The position numbers and the translations under genes are program-made. A stretch of DNA of 64,000 nt from Pontibacter chinhatensis (GTDB lineage: Bacteria > Bacteroidota > Bacteroidia > Cytophagales > Hymenobacteraceae). The stretch lies in NCBI RefSeq assembly GCF_900113285.1, contig NZ_FOOT01000005.1, positions 1 to 64,000 on the forward strand, read 5' to 3'. Below are positions 42,768 through 51,264 of this stretch, one piece after another (the first letter of the stretch is position 1; each line of letters begins with the position of its first letter). The notes beneath the pieces were generated by a model. That model saw only the letters and a program-made list of their open reading frames with translations. It made no database searches and was not told the origin of the DNA.

Positions 42768-43967
42768 ATGAAGAAAAAAGTAATTTTTGCTGCAGCGGCA
42801 GCGATGATGTTCACAGCAGGTTCTGCATTTGCACAAGGCGTAGGTAATGCAGCTACATCAACACAGGCCGGTACTACTAACGTGGGTACCATCACACAAA
42901 CAGGCGGTTTAAGCAACGCAGCTGATCTTTCTCAGGCTGGCTTATCCAACACGGCTGAGATTATCCAAGACTACGGTGCTTTCAACGAGGCTTCCGTATC
43001 TCAGGAGGGTACCGAGAACAACGCCTTGGTTTGGCAGGATGGCGGCGTAGGCCACGACGCTGACGTTGATCAGGAAGGTACACTGAACGACGCTTACGTG
43101 GATCAGTGGGAAGGCGAGGGCAGTACTGCCGACGTAGACCAGGAAGGTGAAGGCAACTATGCTGAAGTACTGCAGTATTTTGGCGAAGACAACAACGTTG
43201 AAGTGGACCAGGATGGTGACTACAACGAAGCTCTAGTAAGCCAGTTTGGAGGTGAGAACCATGATGCCGATGTAACGCAGGATGGTGATTACAACTTAGC
43301 TCTGATTGAGCAGTCTGAGGGTGAGAGCAATGACGCTGACATCGATCAGGATGGTGACTTTAACGCTGCTGCCATCACTCAGCTCTACGGAGAGGACAAT
43401 GATGCCGATATTGAGCAGGATGGTGACTTTAACGTTGCTGAAATCTACCAGGATGGTGGTGAGAACAATGACTCAGACATTGACCAGGATGGTGACTTTA
43501 ACAGCGCCCTTGTAGTTCAGGTAGGTGGCGAGAGCAATGACGGTGACGTTTACCAGGACGGTGCCTTAAACTCTGCTCTTATTGTGCAAGTGGAAGGTTT
43601 CAGAAACGATGCCGAAATCAGACAGGATGGACTTGCCAATGATGCTGAGATTTCTCAATTAGGGGGTGCGTATAACGTAGCTGCCATCGACCAGAACGGT
43701 TTGGGCAACAGCGCGCTGGTTAGCCAGTTCCTGGGTTACAGCAACGTAGCTGATGTTGACCAGGATGGCTGGTTCAACAGCGCAGCTGTATATCAGACTG
43801 GTGAGTATAACACTGCCTCAGTTGCTCAGGACGGTATCCTGAACGGCGCTGCCGTGCTTCAGTCCGGATCAAGCAACACAGCTACTGTTAGCCAGATGGG
43901 CTTTGGTAATAGCGCAGCCGTGCTTCAGTCTGGCACTGGAAACGTAAGCACTGTTACGCAGCACTAA
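42768..43967 (+). CDS. Long acidic curlin (CsgA-like amyloid subunit 1)
   Basis: A 399-residue secreted amyloid subunit with signal peptide MKKKVIFAAAAAMMFTAGSAFAQ. The whole mature part is about 32 curlin half-repeats in strict alternation of 11 residues (xAxVxQDGxxN) and 12 residues (xAxVxQxxGxxN). This gives about 16 full 23-residue repeats, against five in E. coli CsgA. Gln and Asn ladder positions are conserved, but many positions are acidic (DADIDQDGDFN). It has no cysteine. It should fold as a beta-solenoid outside the cell; the exact CsgA role is inferred from context. Confidence 0.9.
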   Translation: MKKKVIFAAAAAMMFTAGSAFAQGVGNAATSTQAGTTNVGTITQTGGLSNAADLSQAGLSNTAEIIQDYGAFNEASVSQEGTENNALVWQDGGVGHDADVDQEGTLNDAYVDQWEGEGSTADVDQEGEGNYAEVLQYFGEDNNVEVDQDGDYNEALVSQFGGENHDADVTQDGDYNLALIEQSEGESNDADIDQDGDFNAAAITQLYGEDNDADIEQDGDFNVAEIYQDGGENNDSDIDQDGDFNSALVVQVGGESNDGDVYQDGALNSALIVQVEGFRNDAEIRQDGLANDAEISQLGGAYNVAAIDQNGLGNSALVSQFLGYSNVADVDQDGWFNSAAVYQTGEYNTASVAQDGILNGAAVLQSGSSNTATVSQMGFGNSAAVLQSGTGNVSTVTQH

Positions 43968-43996
43968 TTGTTTACTTAGATAACTCTTTGGCTGGT

Positions 43997-44032
43997 AAGG
44001 CACCGGATTTCCGGTGCCTTATTTTCTGTTTT
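43997..44032 (+). terminator. Intrinsic terminator after first curlin gene
   Basis: AAGGCACCGGA pairs with CCGGTGCCTT around TTT and is followed by ATTTTCTGTTTTG. Transcription of the second curlin gene may therefore be separately controlled. Confidence 0.85.
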
Positions 44033-44150
44033 GTACTTCAGGCAATAGGGATAGCCTGATATGCCTAGGGTTAGTTATTGTTTAAATAGAAAAAGTATAA
44101 AAATTAGCAAAATTAATGTAACTAGTTGATATAAGTAAAGTATAATTTAA

Positions 44151-44170
44151 TTGTAAATTATTTTAAACCT
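44151..44170 (+). promoter_or_regulatory. Conserved leader element upstream of second long curlin gene
   Basis: TTGTAAATTATTTTAAACCT, 16 nt before the ATG, differs from 42729-42748 at only two positions, although the flanks are unrelated. Confidence 0.5.
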
Positions 44171-44186
44171 CAATTAGTTACATGCT

Positions 44187-45473
44187 ATGAAAAACAAATT
44201 TATCTGCGCAGCAGCATTATCTGCTATGTTGCTCGCAACAGGGGCTACCTATGCCCAAAGCAGCACCAACACAGCTGCCACCGTACAAGCAGGCAATACC
44301 AATAGCGCCAACATTGAGCAGCTAGGAGGGATGAACAATGCAGCAGGAGCATCTCAGGTCGGCGACAACAACACGGCCAGTGTTTTACAAATTGGTGGCA
44401 TGGAGAACGAAGCTTCCATTGATCAGGTGGGGCTTGCCAATACAGCTTCTGTTTTGCAGGAGGGCGGCGTTAGCAATGATGTTGACATTTACCAGGAGGG
44501 AGATGACAACATAGCCATTGTGGAGCAGATAGTAGGGGAGAATAATGATGTGGAGATTTCTCAGGATGGTGCCCTCAACGTGGCGGAAGTATACCAGTAC
44601 CTGGGAGAGAACAACGACGCTGATATTGTGCAGGATGGGGACTTGAACAGTGCCAGCATCTACCAGGAGGGAGGTGAAAGTAACGATGCAGATATTTATC
44701 AGCTTGGTTCAAATCTAAGTGCAGCGATAACCCAGCTTAATGGCTTTAGAAATGATGCTGAAGTAAATCAGTATGAGACTGATCATGTGGCAGAAGTATG
44801 GCAAGTTGAAGGTGAGAATAACAGTGCCCGGATAGATCAGGATGGATGGCGAAACAGCGCTTCTATAACCCAGGAAGGCGGCGTAAATAACGAAGCTGTC
44901 ATAGACCAGATCAATGACTTTATAAATGAGAACAACAACGCCACAATTCTGCAGTCTGGCGGCAGTGGTAACGATGCTCTTATTAATCAGAATAGCGATT
45001 ACGGGAATGCCAGCATTACGCAGTTGGAAGGTGTAAATAATAGTGCCACTATTATCCAGTACAATATGGGTATGATAGGGGAAATCCTTCAGGATGGCGG
45101 CCAGGATAACATCGCTATGATCGATCAAGATGGTTTGGGCTCAATTGCCTTCATCGAACAAATTGGAGGCATGGCTAATATCGCCAGTATCGTTCAGAGC
45201 ACCTTCGGAGATCGCGCGGATATTTACCAGAATGGTGGTGATAACAACACTGCCTACATTGAACAGGATGGCACTTTCTCAAGAGCTGTGATTACACAGG
45301 ACATGGGTTCTTACAACAATGCCATCATTCTGCAGGAAACAGGGGACGGTCTGGCTGAAATCTACCAGACCGGTATGATGAATACTGCCTCTATAACGCA
45401 GAGCGGTGAGCTTCAAAGTGCCTCTATTTCACAAAGCGGCACGGGCAATACTACTGTGATTGTACAGCAATAA
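44187..45473 (+). CDS. Long curlin (CsgA-like amyloid subunit 2)
   Basis: A 428-residue secreted protein with signal peptide MKNKFICAAALSAMLLATGATYAQ and about 34 curlin half-repeats (for example TASVLQIGGMEN, EASIDQVGLAN, DADIYQLGSNL, SATIIQYNMGM). The 11/12 alternation is kept, but repeats are more diverged than in the upstream paralogue and one unit is expanded (EAVIDQINDFINENN). Ile is more frequent at strand positions. It is probably a second structural subunit or co-fibre. A hairpin lies between it and the CsgB-like gene. Confidence 0.9.
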   Translation: MKNKFICAAALSAMLLATGATYAQSSTNTAATVQAGNTNSANIEQLGGMNNAAGASQVGDNNTASVLQIGGMENEASIDQVGLANTASVLQEGGVSNDVDIYQEGDDNIAIVEQIVGENNDVEISQDGALNVAEVYQYLGENNDADIVQDGDLNSASIYQEGGESNDADIYQLGSNLSAAITQLNGFRNDAEVNQYETDHVAEVWQVEGENNSARIDQDGWRNSASITQEGGVNNEAVIDQINDFINENNNATILQSGGSGNDALINQNSDYGNASITQLEGVNNSATIIQYNMGMIGEILQDGGQDNIAMIDQDGLGSIAFIEQIGGMANIASIVQSTFGDRADIYQNGGDNNTAYIEQDGTFSRAVITQDMGSYNNAIILQETGDGLAEIYQTGMMNTASITQSGELQSASISQSGTGNTTVIVQQ

Positions 45474-45484
45474 AGTATAAAAAC

Positions 45485-45522
45485 TACTCCGTGGTGGGTT
45501 TTCCGCTCATCACGGAGTAATA
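45485..45522 (+). terminator. Hairpin after second curlin gene
   Basis: TACTCCGTG pairs with CACGGAGTA around a GC-rich loop. Only a weak T-tract follows, so it may be a processing or partial termination site between the two genes. Confidence 0.45.
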
Positions 45523-45536
45523 CTAAATTATATCTC

Positions 45537-46109
45537 ATGGGAAAACTAATCTTTACGCTACTTGCTTTAACAGCATTTGTACTAAACAGCGCCATCGCGC
45601 AATCCGGCAGGAGCGAGGAAAATTTGCTGGAGAACCTGCGCGCCAAAAGTATAGGAGCCACTGCCGCGAATGGGAACATAGCTGCTACCCATCAGGAGGG
45701 AGAAGCCAATGTGTCGATGGTGCAGCAGGTGCAGACAAGCACAGTAACCAACCAGGTAAGCGTGTTGCAGGTGGGTAACTTTAACCAGGCGGCGCTGCAG
45801 CAAAACGGGGCCGGGATCCGGGCAACGGTAAACCAGTCTGGTAACTACAACAGCTTCGAGTCGAGTATGACAGGGGCTAACCTTACTTCAAACGTAGTGC
45901 AGCTTGGCAACGGGAACAGCATTACGCAGCAGGTGCAGGGAAGCAACCTCAACTATGGCCTTTTGCAGTACGGCGACAACAACACCATCAACCAGATAGA
46001 GACCAGCCCCGCCTCACGCTCTTATAAGGTGGTGCAGGAGGGAAACAACATGAACATCACCATCGAGCAAAGCGCAGGCTTTGTTCCGGTAACAATTCGG
46101 CAGCAATAA
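45537..46109 (+). CDS. Short curlin-repeat protein, CsgB-like
   Basis: A 190-residue secreted protein with signal peptide MGKLIFTLLALTAFVLNSAIAQ. It has a non-repetitive segment (SGRSEENLLENLRAKSIGAT), then about ten less regular curlin half-repeats such as VSVLQVGNFNQAALQQNGAG, NVVQLGNGNSITQQVQGSN and GLLQYGDNNTINQI. Length and position at the end of the curlin genes suit a minor subunit or nucleator (CsgB role). That assignment is by context only. It is much less acidic than the two long curlins. Confidence 0.8.
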   Translation: MGKLIFTLLALTAFVLNSAIAQSGRSEENLLENLRAKSIGATAANGNIAATHQEGEANVSMVQQVQTSTVTNQVSVLQVGNFNQAALQQNGAGIRATVNQSGNYNSFESSMTGANLTSNVVQLGNGNSITQQVQGSNLNYGLLQYGDNNTINQIETSPASRSYKVVQEGNNMNITIEQSAGFVPVTIRQQ

Positions 46110-46355
46110 CTGCTGCTGATAAGTGTATCTTATTGGTTGTTAGCACTTCTGTGTATCTGTGCCTCTGCAGGCATAGAAAGTACGGGTAATTTATACTTTG
46201 TGTATTATGTAATTTTACCTTTAATATATTAGATAAAAATTGCTTATTGGCTAAACCTTATATTTATATATACAGTATAATAATTGCAATCCAAAATTGA
46301 CTTATTGTGCTGCAGTGTTCTCTCCTTCTCACCTGACAACTCAAAAATAATCACC

Positions 46356-47861
46356 ATGCAAAAAGCTGCTTTCACCCTGAAGCAAGTTTGCTTACTATTG
46401 CTCATACTTTTCGGGACGGTTGCCTGTAACGAGGATACCGTGGAGCCACAGGGAGGTGGCGCCATCAGGGGCACGGTGCTGGATGCCGCAACCAACGCAC
46501 CGATTCCTACTGCCAGTATCACAACAAACCCGGCCACTTCGGCTGTCATCACAGACCAGGAAGGAAATTTCTCGATAACAGATGTAAATTCCGGCGACTA
46601 TACCGTAACGGTCCAGAAAATCGGGTATAAAACCAAGTCGGTGTCGGTGGCGGTGAAGAACCTCAAAAACAGTACTATTTCGATTGTATTGGAGGAGTCG
46701 ACTGGTGGCGGGCTCGCGCCCGGAAAAGCTGCTAACCCCTCTCCGGAGTCAGGTACTACGGCGCAGCCGGTGAACCTCGTGCTGAAATGGAAAGCACCGA
46801 AGGCCAACAGCAGCGATACTCTTACCTATGATGTATACTTGTACGAGTCGGGGAATACGGAAAAGAAACTGATTGCCGCCGGCGTAGCCGACACAAGCAC
46901 CGTAGCCAAAGGACTGAAGTATAGCACTACTTATTTCTGGCAGGTGGTGGTAAAAGACCAAAGCGGCCGCACGGCCAATGGTGAGGTGTGGAGCTTCACG
47001 ACGCTGGCCATACCGAATGCCCGCTACCTGTTTGCCCGCATCACCGACGGCGAGTATAACATTTACCGCTCCGATGGCACAGAGGCCAATATTTTCCAAC
47101 TGACCCATGGCGCCAGCCGCGAATGGTGGCCCCTGCTAAACCCGAAGCGCGACATCATCGCCTACTCCTCCAACGCCAGCGTGGAGCCGCAGATTTATAC
47201 CATGAATCTGGATGGAACCGATCAGAAAAAGATCACATCGGTGCCGGTGGCAGGATATCATAACCAGGGAATCGGGTTTGTGTGGGCGCCGGACGGGGGG
47301 CAGCTGATTTATCCGCATTACGAGAAGCTGTACAGAATCGAGCGGGACGGATCCGGCCTGGTGGTGCTGGCTACGGCCCCAGCTAACCGCCACTTCCGCA
47401 TGCTCGACTGGACTGACCGTGGCAACAAGATTTTGGCCCAGACTATCGGCACCAACATCAATCACTCCGAAATCTATATTATGGACTCTAACGGAGCAAA
47501 CATGACGCTGCTGGTGGAGGACTTGCCGGGCCGCGTGGAGAGCCCTGTGTTTTCTATTGACGGCAGAAGTATACTTTATACCCGCGATGCGTCAGGCTTT
47601 GAGAACACCGAAGGCCGCCAGTTGGACGCGCGCATCTACCGCAAGAACATCGACGGTAGCGGGCTGGTGGACCTGTCTTTCTCCAAACCCGCTGGCACTA
47701 ACGACTTATACCCACGTTACTCGCCTACGGGAGACAAAATCATCTTTGTAAACACCCCGAATGATGGCCTTGGCCCCTTTGATATCTATGTGATGGATGC
47801 AGCCGACGGGAAGAACCGCACCAAGCTCTTCTCCAACGCCACCATGCCGGACTGGAAGTAG
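46356..47861 (+). CDS. Lipoprotein with carboxypeptidase-like, Fn3-like and WD40/TolB-like propeller domains
   Basis: A 501-residue lipoprotein (signal MQKAAFTLKQVCLLLLILFGTVAC). It carries a CarboxypepD_reg-like domain at about 32-115 (IRGTVLDAATNAPIPTASITT), an Fn3-like domain at about 125-220 (LVLKWKAPKANSSDTLTYDVYLYESG) and a PD40/TolB-like beta-propeller to the end. Propeller repeats include GEYNIYRSDGTEANIFQLTHG, QIYTMNLDGTDQKKITS and DIYVMDAADGKNRTKLF. It probably faces outward or the periplasm as a binding protein. It follows the curli genes but with its own upstream region, so a link to the matrix is only positional. Confidence 0.85.
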   Translation: MQKAAFTLKQVCLLLLILFGTVACNEDTVEPQGGGAIRGTVLDAATNAPIPTASITTNPATSAVITDQEGNFSITDVNSGDYTVTVQKIGYKTKSVSVAVKNLKNSTISIVLEESTGGGLAPGKAANPSPESGTTAQPVNLVLKWKAPKANSSDTLTYDVYLYESGNTEKKLIAAGVADTSTVAKGLKYSTTYFWQVVVKDQSGRTANGEVWSFTTLAIPNARYLFARITDGEYNIYRSDGTEANIFQLTHGASREWWPLLNPKRDIIAYSSNASVEPQIYTMNLDGTDQKKITSVPVAGYHNQGIGFVWAPDGGQLIYPHYEKLYRIERDGSGLVVLATAPANRHFRMLDWTDRGNKILAQTIGTNINHSEIYIMDSNGANMTLLVEDLPGRVESPVFSIDGRSILYTRDASGFENTEGRQLDARIYRKNIDGSGLVDLSFSKPAGTNDLYPRYSPTGDKIIFVNTPNDGLGPFDIYVMDAADGKNRTKLFSNATMPDWK

Positions 47862-47887
47862 AATCATCTTAAACCACTCAATAGCAA

Positions 47888-47917
47888 AGAGCCACGGTTA
47901 CAGCCGTGGTTTTTTCT
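47888..47917 (+). terminator. Intrinsic terminator after the propeller lipoprotein
   Basis: CCACGG pairs with CCGTGG around a short loop and is followed by TTTTTTCTG. Confidence 0.78.
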
Positions 47918-47993
47918 GTTTTATACTTTATACTTGCCGAAGGCCCTAAACCATACTTTGGAGGCAGTTGTTTAGAGTATAAACGTAGAAACG

Positions 47994-48284
47994 ATGGCGA
48001 AAAAGGAGGCGCAGCAAGTGTGCGAGTTGTGTGGCAGAGAGGTGCTGAACCTGTCGCGGCACCACCTGGTGCCCCGCGAGGAGGGGGGCCGCTATGGCGC
48101 TACCGCCGAGCTTTGCCAGCCCTGCCACAGCACGCTGCACCTCACGTTCAGTAACCGCGAGCTGGCCCTGCTCTACAATTCCATTCCCGCCCTGCAACAG
48201 GCCGAGCCGCTGCAAAAATACCTGAAGTGGGTGCGCACCAAACGCATCGAGAAGATCTCCAACCGCCGTGGCAAGCGTAGGTGA
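47994..48284 (+). CDS. Small HNH endonuclease-like protein
   Basis: A 96-residue protein with a zinc-bound HNH layout: CELCGRE (CxxC), then LSRHHLVPREEGG (HH of the catalytic beta-beta-alpha fold), ELCQPCHSTLH (CxxCH). The C-terminus is very basic (KWVRTKRIEKISNRRGKRR) and probably binds DNA or RNA. It is complete and free-standing, with no methyltransferase or phage genes nearby, so a restriction or homing role is not supported. The substrate is unknown. Confidence 0.82.
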   Translation: MAKKEAQQVCELCGREVLNLSRHHLVPREEGGRYGATAELCQPCHSTLHLTFSNRELALLYNSIPALQQAEPLQKYLKWVRTKRIEKISNRRGKRR

Positions 48285-48384
48285 AGTGTGAAGTAGGTGG
48301 CTTGGGAGTGCCTGCTTTATTCTTGTAAACTCGCTTGTTATGGCGCGAGCGTCCACACTCGTGACCGGCAATTGTTGGCCTCCG

Positions 48385-48485
48385 GCCCAGTCGGATTACA
48401 AATCCGACCTCATAGCAAGGCACGGGTTACAAACCCGCGCCAGCAAGTGGGAATTCCCCTCCTTGGAGGGGTAGGGGGTGGGTTT
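48385..48485. repeat. Short mosaic repeat island E
   Basis: A shortened island before the end of the nicotinate phosphoribosyltransferase gene. It has module 6 ('ggattacaaatccgacc' and 'ggttacaaacccgcgccag', about 48385-48445) and module 2 ('ccttggaggggtagggggtg', about 48455-48483). Other modules are missing. Confidence 0.65.
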
Positions 48486-48515
48486 ACACCTTCCCCACAG
48501 TATCCCAACTTTATA

Positions 48516-50003
48516 CTATTCTTCCTGCTGCGCTATTTGCCTTAACTCCAGAATCAAGTCCATTTTGTAATGATGCAGCCCGCTCTCGAGGCCGGCGGGG
48601 TAGCTGTGCGGGTTCAGGTAGCGGCGTATACTTTCGTGCAGGCAGGAGATTTCCTGTTTCGTGTGCGCCTTTATACTTGGCATGTCCGGTAAAGTATAAA
48701 CCAGCTTCCCTTGTTCAAAAATCGGCACCAGCAGGTCCTTATACTGGGCACTTTCCTCTACCTTGCGGCGGCGGGTGGGGTCCAGCGGGTCTACTATTTG
48801 CGGATGCTTTGGCAGCGGCTCCTGCTCGTTGTAAATCATGTCGGCCAGGTAGCGCTCCTGGTTGTAGTAACGCCGCACCTGCAGGATACCCGGGTTGGAG
48901 GTCTTGGCCAACTGCTCCGAGAGCTTGATTTTATACTCCCACTTCCCGTTTTTGATGGCCGCTAGTTTGTACACACCGCCCAGCGCTGGCTGGTCATAGG
49001 CGGTTATCATTTTCGTGCCCACGCCCCATACATTAATCTGGGCCCCTTCCTGTTTCAGGTGCGTGATAAGGTTCTCGTCCAGGTCGTTGCTGGCTACGAT
49101 GCTGGTGCTGTGGAAGCCGGCATCATCCAGTAATTTGCGGGCGGCTTTGCTCAGGTAAGTCAGGTCACCTGAGTCGAGGCGGATGCCCCCGAAGACGAAG
49201 CCTTTGGGCTGGAGTTTCTTTGCCACATCAATGGCTTTCTGCACACCCTCCAGGGTATCGTAGGTATCCACCAGAAAAACAGAATCCTTCGGAAAAGCAT
49301 CGCCATAGGCCTCAAACGCTTCTTCCTCCGAATCGAAAGCCTGTACCCAGCTGTGGGCATGCGTTCCTTTAACCGGGATGTTGTAAAGCTGCCCGGCCAG
49401 CAGGTTAGAGGTGGCATCAGCCCCGCCAATGTAAGCGGCACGCGCGGCCGATAAAGAGCCGTCGATGCCCTGCGCCCGGCGCATGCCAAACTCAATCACC
49501 ATGTCGCCTTTGGCGGCTTCTTTGATGCGGGCTGCCTTGGTGGCAATCAGGGTTTCAAAGTTGATGATGGTGAGCAGGGGCGTCTCAATTAGCTGCGCCT
49601 GCAGCAAAGGGCCTTTTACTCGCACCAGCGGCTCGCTCGGGAATACCACGGTCCCTTCCGGCACGGCGTCCACATCGCAGGTGAACTCCATCTGGGCCAG
49701 GTAATCAATGAAACCTTGTTCAAACAGCGGCTGGCCCTGGCTGCCTTGCAAGCTGCCCAGATAGGCAAGGTCATCCTCTGTAAATTTGAGCGTCTGCAGG
49801 TACTCCACCACATGCTCCAGGCCGGCCGCCACCGTGTAGCCGCCGCCAAAGGGGTGCTTTCTAAAGTATAAATGAAACACGGCCTCCCGCTCGGCCATTC
49901 CTTGTTTCCAGTAGCCGTAGGCCATGGTCAGTTGGTAGAGGTCGGTGAGCAGGGTGAGGGAGGTGCGGTACGTTTTATGCAGCGACATGGACTCAAATTT
50001 CAT
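48516..50003 (-). CDS. pncB: Nicotinate phosphoribosyltransferase
   Basis: The enzyme makes nicotinate mononucleotide from nicotinate and PRPP in NAD salvage. The 495-residue protein starts MKFESMSLHKTYRTSLTLLTDLYQLTMAYGYWKQGMAEREAVFHLYFRKHPFGGGY. It shows the family landmarks IEFGMRRAQGIDGSLSAARAAYIGG, KGTHAHSWVQAF, FVFGGIRLDSGDL, IVASNDLDENLI and NVWGVGTKMITAYDQPALGGVYKLA. It is the longer, type-II-like bacterial form. It stands alone, divergent from the gene at 50138. Confidence 0.93.
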   Translation of the reverse strand: MKFESMSLHKTYRTSLTLLTDLYQLTMAYGYWKQGMAEREAVFHLYFRKHPFGGGYTVAAGLEHVVEYLQTLKFTEDDLAYLGSLQGSQGQPLFEQGFIDYLAQMEFTCDVDAVPEGTVVFPSEPLVRVKGPLLQAQLIETPLLTIINFETLIATKAARIKEAAKGDMVIEFGMRRAQGIDGSLSAARAAYIGGADATSNLLAGQLYNIPVKGTHAHSWVQAFDSEEEAFEAYGDAFPKDSVFLVDTYDTLEGVQKAIDVAKKLQPKGFVFGGIRLDSGDLTYLSKAARKLLDDAGFHSTSIVASNDLDENLITHLKQEGAQINVWGVGTKMITAYDQPALGGVYKLAAIKNGKWEYKIKLSEQLAKTSNPGILQVRRYYNQERYLADMIYNEQEPLPKHPQIVDPLDPTRRRKVEESAQYKDLLVPIFEQGKLVYTLPDMPSIKAHTKQEISCLHESIRRYLNPHSYPAGLESGLHHYKMDLILELRQIAQQEE

Positions 50004-50137
50004 GATGATTCTGCCGGTAAGTTAGTAAGTAAAGATTAGAATGTAAGCCTGATTTAGGAGTACGGTCGTAGCTCGGTAACAGTCAGGTTCTTACAGAAAA
50101 ACTTGCAGGTTGCGCTTTGTATCTGCAATTTTAGGCT

Positions 50138-51193
50138 ATGCAGAAACGACAGTTTATACCTTTTTCGGAGGTTAAAGATAAAAAGGCGATTGTGGTGGAC
50201 AGCACCCACGCCAATGGCTTCATGCTCTCGCACTGGAAAGGTGCGCCCACACCCGACGCGGTGCAAGACGATACCAGCGCCGCCATTGTGCTGAACGCGA
50301 TGCGCCAGCAACTTCCCGAGCTGGACCTGCCCTATGTTACCGCTAACCACTTCGACATCGACGGCTTTGTCGGCGTATGGGCCCTGCTGAACCCGGAACT
50401 GGCATTGGAAAACGAGGAATTGCTGCGGCAGATGGCTTTGATTGGGGATTTCCGGGAGCTGGACTTGAACCACCCGCTGGCCGGTGAGGCACTGAAGCTG
50501 GTGTGCTGGCTCAACGCAAAGGAGCGCGAGCTGTTCTACAAACCTTTCGAGGCCGATGAGATGGAGGAGAAGGAGGCGGCTCAGTGCGTGCAGAAGTTCA
50601 GGTACTTTTTGCGCGAGTTTGGCCGTGTGCTGCAGGACCCAGACTGGGAGAAGGGCGCCTGGGAAGATGAAGTGGCTAGTGTGCTGCTCGGCTACCGCGA
50701 CATGTACAAGCCGGACACCAAAATCACCCGCCTCCCCGAGATTGGCCTCATCATCATTGAAACGCCGCACCCCCTGCACTACTACGCCCTTTTCAGCCGC
50801 ACACAGGGTTTTGACATGGTGCTGGCCTGCTACCAGGGCAACAAGTATGAGCTGGAGTATAAGTATACCACCTGGGTGGATATCACCTCGAGGCCAACAC
50901 TGCCGCGGCTAAGTATGGCGCCGCTGGCTACCCGCCTGAACGAACTCGAAACCTCCGGCCGTCGCTGGACCTACGACGCTATTACCGAAACCGGCCCGCT
51001 CCTACGCCTCGACGGCGACAAACTCACCCGCTCCGAAACCTACGCCAACCCCACCGAACGCGAGATTTATACTTCATCCATCCCTGTGGAGCAGCTGAAG
51101 GAGGAGGTAGTGCAGTACTACCAACAGGCCTATCAGGGCATCCAACCCAAGTATAACTGGACCTGGAAAGAGGTGAAGGAGCTTAACCGGTGA
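50138..51193 (+). CDS. Conserved hypothetical protein with DHH-like HFDIDGF motif (possibly DUF6687)
   Basis: A 351-residue soluble protein. Near residues 68-76 it has NHFDIDGFVGVW, resembling the D-x-D motifs of DHH-type phosphoesterases, followed by ALLNPELALENEELLRQMALIGDFREL. The C-terminal half (RLPEIGLIIIETPHPLHYYALFSRTQGFDMVLACYQGNKYELEYKYTTWVDITSRPTLPRLSMAPLATRLNELE) is rich in beta strands. I associate it with the DUF6687 family but cannot confirm this. No enzymatic role is assigned. It diverges from pncB with a 134-nt shared upstream region. Confidence 0.7.
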   Translation: MQKRQFIPFSEVKDKKAIVVDSTHANGFMLSHWKGAPTPDAVQDDTSAAIVLNAMRQQLPELDLPYVTANHFDIDGFVGVWALLNPELALENEELLRQMALIGDFRELDLNHPLAGEALKLVCWLNAKERELFYKPFEADEMEEKEAAQCVQKFRYFLREFGRVLQDPDWEKGAWEDEVASVLLGYRDMYKPDTKITRLPEIGLIIIETPHPLHYYALFSRTQGFDMVLACYQGNKYELEYKYTTWVDITSRPTLPRLSMAPLATRLNELETSGRRWTYDAITETGPLLRLDGDKLTRSETYANPTEREIYTSSIPVEQLKEEVVQYYQQAYQGIQPKYNWTWKEVKELNR

Positions 51194-51232
51194 TTTTCTC
51201 AGATTAAGACTGATTAGTATGATTTTATCTTA

Positions 51233-51260
51233 TGTAGAGACGCAATGCGTTGCGTCTCTA
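51233..51260. repeat. Palindromic GACGCAATGCGTTGCGTC repeat
   Basis: AGAGACGCAA and TTGCGTCTCT form a perfect stem around the short TGCG centre. A degenerate copy lies at about 297-318. It is the left edge of repeat island F. Confidence 0.6.
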
Positions 51261-51264
51261 TTTA

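Noticed and set aside
43200..43560. Regular direct DNA repeats with 'caggatggtgactttaac', looking like a CRISPR or satellite
   Set aside because: They lie inside a single continuous reading frame and encode curlin repeats; spacing follows the 23-residue protein unit and there are no Cas genes.
47994..48284. Restriction-modification or phage island around the HNH gene
   Set aside because: Neighbours are a lipoprotein and pncB; no methyltransferase, integrase or phage gene is present.
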